DNA from: Candidatus Bathyarchaeota archaeon
GTDB lineage: Archaea > Thermoproteota > Bathyarchaeia > RBG-16-48-13 > GCA-020355125
NCBI GenBank assembly: GCA_030671165.1
Contig: DAOVAG010000033.1
Coordinates: 1-7,844, forward strand
Direction of reading: 5' to 3'
Length of the DNA stretch: 7,844 nucleotides
The notes under the pieces were generated by a model. It worked only from the letters and a program-made list of their open reading frames with translations. It was not told where the DNA came from and made no database searches. Both the position numbers and the translations under genes were made by a program. Shown one piece after another: positions 5,350 through 7,844 of this stretch; the first letter of the stretch is position 1, and each line of letters starts with the position of its first letter.

Positions 5350-6039
5350 ATGGGTGGAAAGCACACCACAGCGCGTATGTCTTTGGCGGGAGAACATTAT
5401 GAAATTTTGGTGAATCCAGATGCGGCCCTTAATTTCAAGCTTGGAAGAACAAAAAATAGTTCTAATATTTTAGTTATAGATACTATATTCACAGATGCAA
5501 GTAAGGGTTTAAGATCTTCAGAAAATAAACTTAGGGAAACATTTGGAACGGACGACACATCTAAAATTGCGGAGATAATTCTTAAGCGAGGCGAGCTTCA
5601 GTTAACTACGGATCAGAGACGGGGACTCATTGAAGAGAAAAGAAAACAAATCGTTGCTTTTATCTCTAGAAATTGTATGGATCCACGAACTAGTTTTCCA
5701 CACCCACCTTTAAGAATAGAACAAGCAATGAAACAGTTAAAGTTGGTGATAGATCCATTTAAACGCGGAGAAGAACAAGCAAAAGATGTTATCGAAAAAC
5801 TAAGGCCGATTCTTCCCTTAAAAAGTGAGAGATTAAAAATAGCAATTAAAATTCCCCCAGAGTATGCCCCTAGAATGGCTGGAGTCGTTCGAAATTTTGG
5901 AAGTCTTAGTAAAGAAGAGTGGGAAAAAGATGGATCTTGGATTGCTATTATCGAGTTACCGGCGGGGTTACATTTATCCTTCTTGGAACGAATGAGGGAT
6001 ATTACTCGGGGAAACTATCAGACAAAAATATTGAAGTGA
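5350..6039 (+). CDS. sdo1: ribosome maturation protein SBDS (Sdo1)
   Basis: The 229-residue protein is the archaeal counterpart of human SBDS. In eukaryotes SBDS works with the GTPase EFL1 to release eIF6 from the 60S subunit; archaea have related partners. The three-domain layout is visible: an N-terminal FYSH domain (about 1-85, with GEHYEILVNPDAALNFK at 14-30 and KRGELQLTTDQRR at 79-91), a central helical domain carrying the signature DPRTSFPHPPLRIEQAMKQL (111-130), and a C-terminal ferredoxin-like domain ending in DGSWIAIIELPAGL (194-207). Archaeal members usually have a few more residues before the first strand (VIARLKKGG); here it is MGGKHTTARMSLAG. No ATG, GTG or TTG lies between this ATG and the psmA stop. 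No clear ribosome binding site is seen. The gene shares psmA's reading frame, separated by one TAA and 10 codons. Confidence 0.95.
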   Translation: MGGKHTTARMSLAGEHYEILVNPDAALNFKLGRTKNSSNILVIDTIFTDASKGLRSSENKLRETFGTDDTSKIAEIILKRGELQLTTDQRRGLIEEKRKQIVAFISRNCMDPRTSFPHPPLRIEQAMKQLKLVIDPFKRGEEQAKDVIEKLRPILPLKSERLKIAIKIPPEYAPRMAGVVRNFGSLSKEEWEKDGSWIAIIELPAGLHLSFLERMRDITRGNYQTKILK

Positions 6040-6092
6040 GTAAGGTAAAATATTAAAAAATGAGGGCATAAGTTTACGTTGATCAAGTGTAT

Positions 6093-6108
6093 CCTAAAAG
6101 TAAATATA
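6093..6108 (+). promoter_or_regulatory. internal promoter candidate for rrp4-rrp41-rrp42
   Basis: CCTAAAAGTAAATATA holds an A-rich BRE-like stretch followed by the TATA box TAAATATA (6101-6108), in the 113-base gap after the SBDS gene. Transcription would start near 6130, leaving about 22 leader bases that include the GGAAGGTG ribosome binding site. This would give the three core exosome genes a promoter of their own. Confidence 0.45.
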
Positions 6109-6138
6109 AGGTAGGGTTTACTTCATCGATATAGTTTT

Positions 6139-6146
6139 GGAAGGTG
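6139..6146 (+). promoter_or_regulatory. Shine-Dalgarno site of rrp4
   Basis: GGAAGGTG ends 6 bases before ATG 6153, the first possible start in keeping with the conserved Rrp4 N-terminus. Confidence 0.65.
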
Positions 6147-6152
6147 TAGGAA

Positions 6153-6854
6153 ATGCAATATTTAGTAGAGAAAAGGCAACTTGTAATTCCGGGAGAGTTA
6201 CTTGCGGAAGGGGATTATAAATCTGGAAAAAACACCTATCAAGAGGAAAATAGAGTATATTCTTCTCTGATTGGCCTTGCAAACCATATTGGAAAAAATG
6301 TGTTTGTGGTCGCAATAAAGACGGGTTATATGCCAATTGTTGGTGATTTAGTAATAGGTAAGGTAATAGATATGAAGTTATCTGGATGGATAATCGACAT
6401 AAATGCTCCTTACAGCGCAATACTTTTCACCTCAGACGCTTTCGATCGCTCCTTTAATGCTCGGAAAGATGAAATGTCAGATTTCCTTAAAGTTGGAGAT
6501 CTGATCTTTGCGAAAGTTAACGCGTTTGATAGGACTAGAGATCCCATCTTGACAATTAGAGATCAGGGGCTAGGAAAAGTAAACAGAGGTCGTGTAATTA
6601 AAATAACTTCAACAAAAATTCCACGACTTATTGGTAGGAAAGGGTCGATGGTCAACATGGTGAAACGTGAAACAGGATGCCAAATTACAATAGGTCAAAA
6701 TGGAATCGTATTAGTGAGTGGAAAAAATCCAGAATTGGAAGCTTTGGCAATACTTGCTATTCGTACGATTGAAAAAGATGCACATACACTTGGATTAACG
6801 GATAAAATAAGTAAGCTACTAAAAAGGGAAGAGAGGAAGGAGATTAAACAATGA
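6153..6854 (+). CDS. rrp4: exosome RNA-binding cap subunit Rrp4
   Basis: The 233-residue product is one of the two archaeal exosome cap proteins. Three cap subunits sit on the Rrp41/Rrp42 hexamer and guide RNA into its pore. The N-terminal domain carries [20 protein letters not shown] (8-27), close to the family's VxPGdxLaeG signature. An S1 domain follows at about 62-138 ([27 protein letters not shown]), then a KH domain at about 145-205 with the GxxG loop GRKG at 161-164 ([11 protein letters not shown]). The KH domain with GxxG separates it from Csl4, which has a zinc ribbon instead. The C-terminus is lysine-rich. Its stop overlaps the rrp41 start as ATGA, showing translational coupling. 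Length is normal. Confidence 0.97.
   Translation: MQYLVEKRQLVIPGELLAEGDYKSGKNTYQEENRVYSSLIGLANHIGKNVFVVAIKTGYMPIVGDLVIGKVIDMKLSGWIIDINAPYSAILFTSDAFDRSFNARKDEMSDFLKVGDLIFAKVNAFDRTRDPILTIRDQGLGKVNRGRVIKITSTKIPRLIGRKGSMVNMVKRETGCQITIGQNGIVLVSGKNPELEALAILAIRTIEKDAHTLGLTDKISKLLKREERKEIKQ
6834..6842 (+). promoter_or_regulatory. Shine-Dalgarno site of rrp41 inside rrp4
   Basis: AGGAAGGAG lies within the last codons of rrp4, 8 bases before the rrp41 ATG at 6851. With the ATGA overlap it explains how rrp41 is reinitiated. Confidence 0.7.
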
Positions 6855-7606
6855 GTCATAATAAAGTAAAGAAATTGCTTAAAAAGAATGGACTCCGTCT
6901 TGATGATAGAAAGTTAGATGAACTTAGATCAATAAAGATAGAAATTGGAGTAATAGAGAAGGCAAGTGGTTCTGCATATATCGAATGGGGAAAAAATAAG
7001 ATTATGGCAGCCATATATGGACCGAGAGAAGTGCATCCCAGACGTTTAAGTCTAACGAATAAAGCCCTTGTAAGATGTCGGTATCACATGACTCCATTTT
7101 CAACTGAAGATCGAAAGAGACCTGCACCATCGAGACGTGAAGTTGAACTCTCTAAAGTTATAGCAACTGCTGTAGAACCAATAATATTTACTGAATTATA
7201 TCCAAGAACAGGGATCGATATCTTTATTGAAGTTTTAGAGTCAGATGGTGGAACACGATGTGCAGCTTTAACAGTTACTTCGCTCGCACTTGCAGATGCA
7301 GGTATACCCCTTAAAGACTTAGTCGCTGCTTGTGCAGCGGGAAAGATTGATGGACAAATAGTGTTGGATATGAATGGTATCGAAGATCAAATAGGTGAAG
7401 CAGACCTCCCCATTGCAATAACACCAAGGAATAAAGAGATCACATTACTTCAAATGGATGGTATTTTAACTCAAGAAGAATTCAAGAAAGCATTAAATCT
7501 AGCCATAGAAGGATGTAAAAAAATTTATGATATACAGAAAGAAGCACTTAGGAGCAAGTATACGATAGTTAAAGAAGAAACTGAAAAGATAAAAGAGGAG
7601 GAGTAA
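6851..7606 (+). CDS. rrp41: exosome catalytic subunit Rrp41
   Basis: The 251-residue RNase PH-fold protein is the active phosphorolytic subunit of the archaeal exosome. Paired with Rrp42 it degrades RNA 3' to 5' with phosphate, and can add A-rich tails in reverse. The start [20 protein letters not shown] (16-35) is slightly altered from the family's RxDGRxxDExRpi; the glycine is D19. Catalytic residues are intact: R95 and R96 (PSRREVELS) correspond to the phosphate-binding R98/R99 of the Sulfolobus enzyme, and D179 and D185 in [10 protein letters not shown] correspond to D182/D188, with the same offset of 3. Also typical are GPREVHPRR (57-65), [20 protein letters not shown] (117-136) and AACAAG (159-164). 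The C-terminus ends in an acidic, lysine-rich tail. It overlaps rrp4 by 4 bases and lies 5 bases before rrp42. Confidence 0.98.
   Translation: MSHNKVKKLLKKNGLRLDDRKLDELRSIKIEIGVIEKASGSAYIEWGKNKIMAAIYGPREVHPRRLSLTNKALVRCRYHMTPFSTEDRKRPAPSRREVELSKVIATAVEPIIFTELYPRTGIDIFIEVLESDGGTRCAALTVTSLALADAGIPLKDLVAACAAGKIDGQIVLDMNGIEDQIGEADLPIAITPRNKEITLLQMDGILTQEEFKKALNLAIEGCKKIYDIQKEALRSKYTIVKEETEKIKEEE
7595..7603 (+). promoter_or_regulatory. Shine-Dalgarno site deciding the GTG start of rrp42
   Basis: GAGGAGGAG at the very end of rrp41 lies 8 bases before GTG 7612, a near-ideal arrangement that supports this non-ATG start. Confidence 0.75.
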
Positions 7607-7611
7607 CAAAA

Positions 7612-7844
7612 GTGTCAAACTCTTATGATATAGTGGAAAGCGTCAAGAAAAAGAAAATTTCTGAACTTTTAACATATGATAAACGACTTGATGGAAGAGG
7701 CTTAATGGACATTAGGAAGATAACGGTTGAGACAGGAATGATTGGAACAGCTGCAGGTTCATCCCTAGTCTCACTTGGAAACACAAAGGTCATGACGGGA
7801 ATTAAAATAGAAACAGGAACGCCTTTCCCAGACAAACCAAAAAA
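7612..7844 (+). CDS. rrp42: exosome ring subunit Rrp42 (3' end beyond the window)
   Basis: Only the first 77 codons are present, open to the right edge. The product is an RNase PH-fold protein that alternates with Rrp41 in the exosome ring. In archaea it lacks catalytic activity itself but helps bind substrate and shapes the active site. Recognisable stretches are YDKRLDGRGLMDIRKITVE (about 24-42), then GTAAGSSLVSLGNTKVMTGI and the IETGTPFPDKP signature that marks Rrp42 and not Rrp41. The family is about 260-275 residues long, so some 190 are missing; the residues that would show the loss of catalysis are not visible. Start at GTG 7612, right after rrp41, is supported by a strong ribosome binding site. 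Confidence 0.95.
   Translation, partial: MSNSYDIVESVKKKKISELLTYDKRLDGRGLMDIRKITVETGMIGTAAGSSLVSLGNTKVMTGIKIETGTPFPDKPK

Noticed and set aside
6118..6420. Reverse-strand open frame of 100 codons opposite rrp4
   Set aside because: Shadow of the well-conserved Rrp4 N-terminal and S1 regions.
7623..7835. Reverse-strand open frame opposite rrp42
   Set aside because: The forward strand encodes unmistakable Rrp42 signatures throughout.
1..7844. CRISPR arrays, insertion sequences, tRNA or rRNA genes
   Set aside because: No regularly spaced repeats, transposase motifs, terminal inverted repeats or tRNA-like T-loop and anticodon arrangement were seen by eye; the window is a housekeeping locus.

Overview
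This window is a low-GC archaeal chromosome segment. It holds most of the conserved archaeal exosome superoperon, flanked on the left by two unrelated genes. The archaeal assignment rests on a proteasome alpha subunit with the YDRAITIFSPDGR signature, ribosomal protein L15e, an SBDS/Sdo1 homologue, the RNase P protein Pop5, the exosome proteins Rrp4, Rrp41 and Rrp42, an archaeal-type YchF GTPase, and BRE/TATA-like promoters. The lineage cannot be fixed by reading alone. An Asgard or TACK-related archaeon is possible, but that is a guess.

Layout. Reverse strand, 1-1028: a YchF-family GTPase whose C-terminus runs off the left edge. A divergent intergenic region of about 400 bases (1029-1426) carries repeated and palindromic motifs in front of the next gene. 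Forward strand, 1427-2863: a radical SAM protein with an N-terminal B12-binding-like domain and unknown substrate. Then a seven-gene run with a partial eighth: L15e (3008-3538), a COG1325-type RNA-binding protein predicted to be exosome-associated (3663-4145), Pop5 (4169-4498), PsmA (4594-5319), SBDS (5350-6039), Rrp4 (6153-6854), Rrp41 (6851-7606) and the start of Rrp42 (7612 to the right edge).

How the genes work together. Rrp41 and Rrp42 form the hexameric phosphorolytic ring of the exosome, and Rrp4 caps it and binds RNA through its S1 and KH domains. Pop5 belongs to RNase P, L15e and SBDS to the large ribosomal subunit and its maturation, and PsmA to the proteasome. The locus therefore joins RNA processing and decay, ribosome assembly and protein degradation. 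Rrp4 and Rrp41 overlap by 4 bases and Rrp41-Rrp42 are 5 bases apart, so these three are surely cotranscribed. The larger gaps before COG1325, PsmA and Rrp4 (124, 95 and 113 bases) leave room for internal promoters, and TATA-like boxes are visible in the first and third.

No new defence or mobile system was found. The points most worth a second look are the absence of the RNase P Rpp30 gene from its usual place in this gene string, a T8 tract and palindrome inside the COG1325 gene, the repeat-rich promoter of the radical SAM gene, and a shortened, altered loop in L15e.
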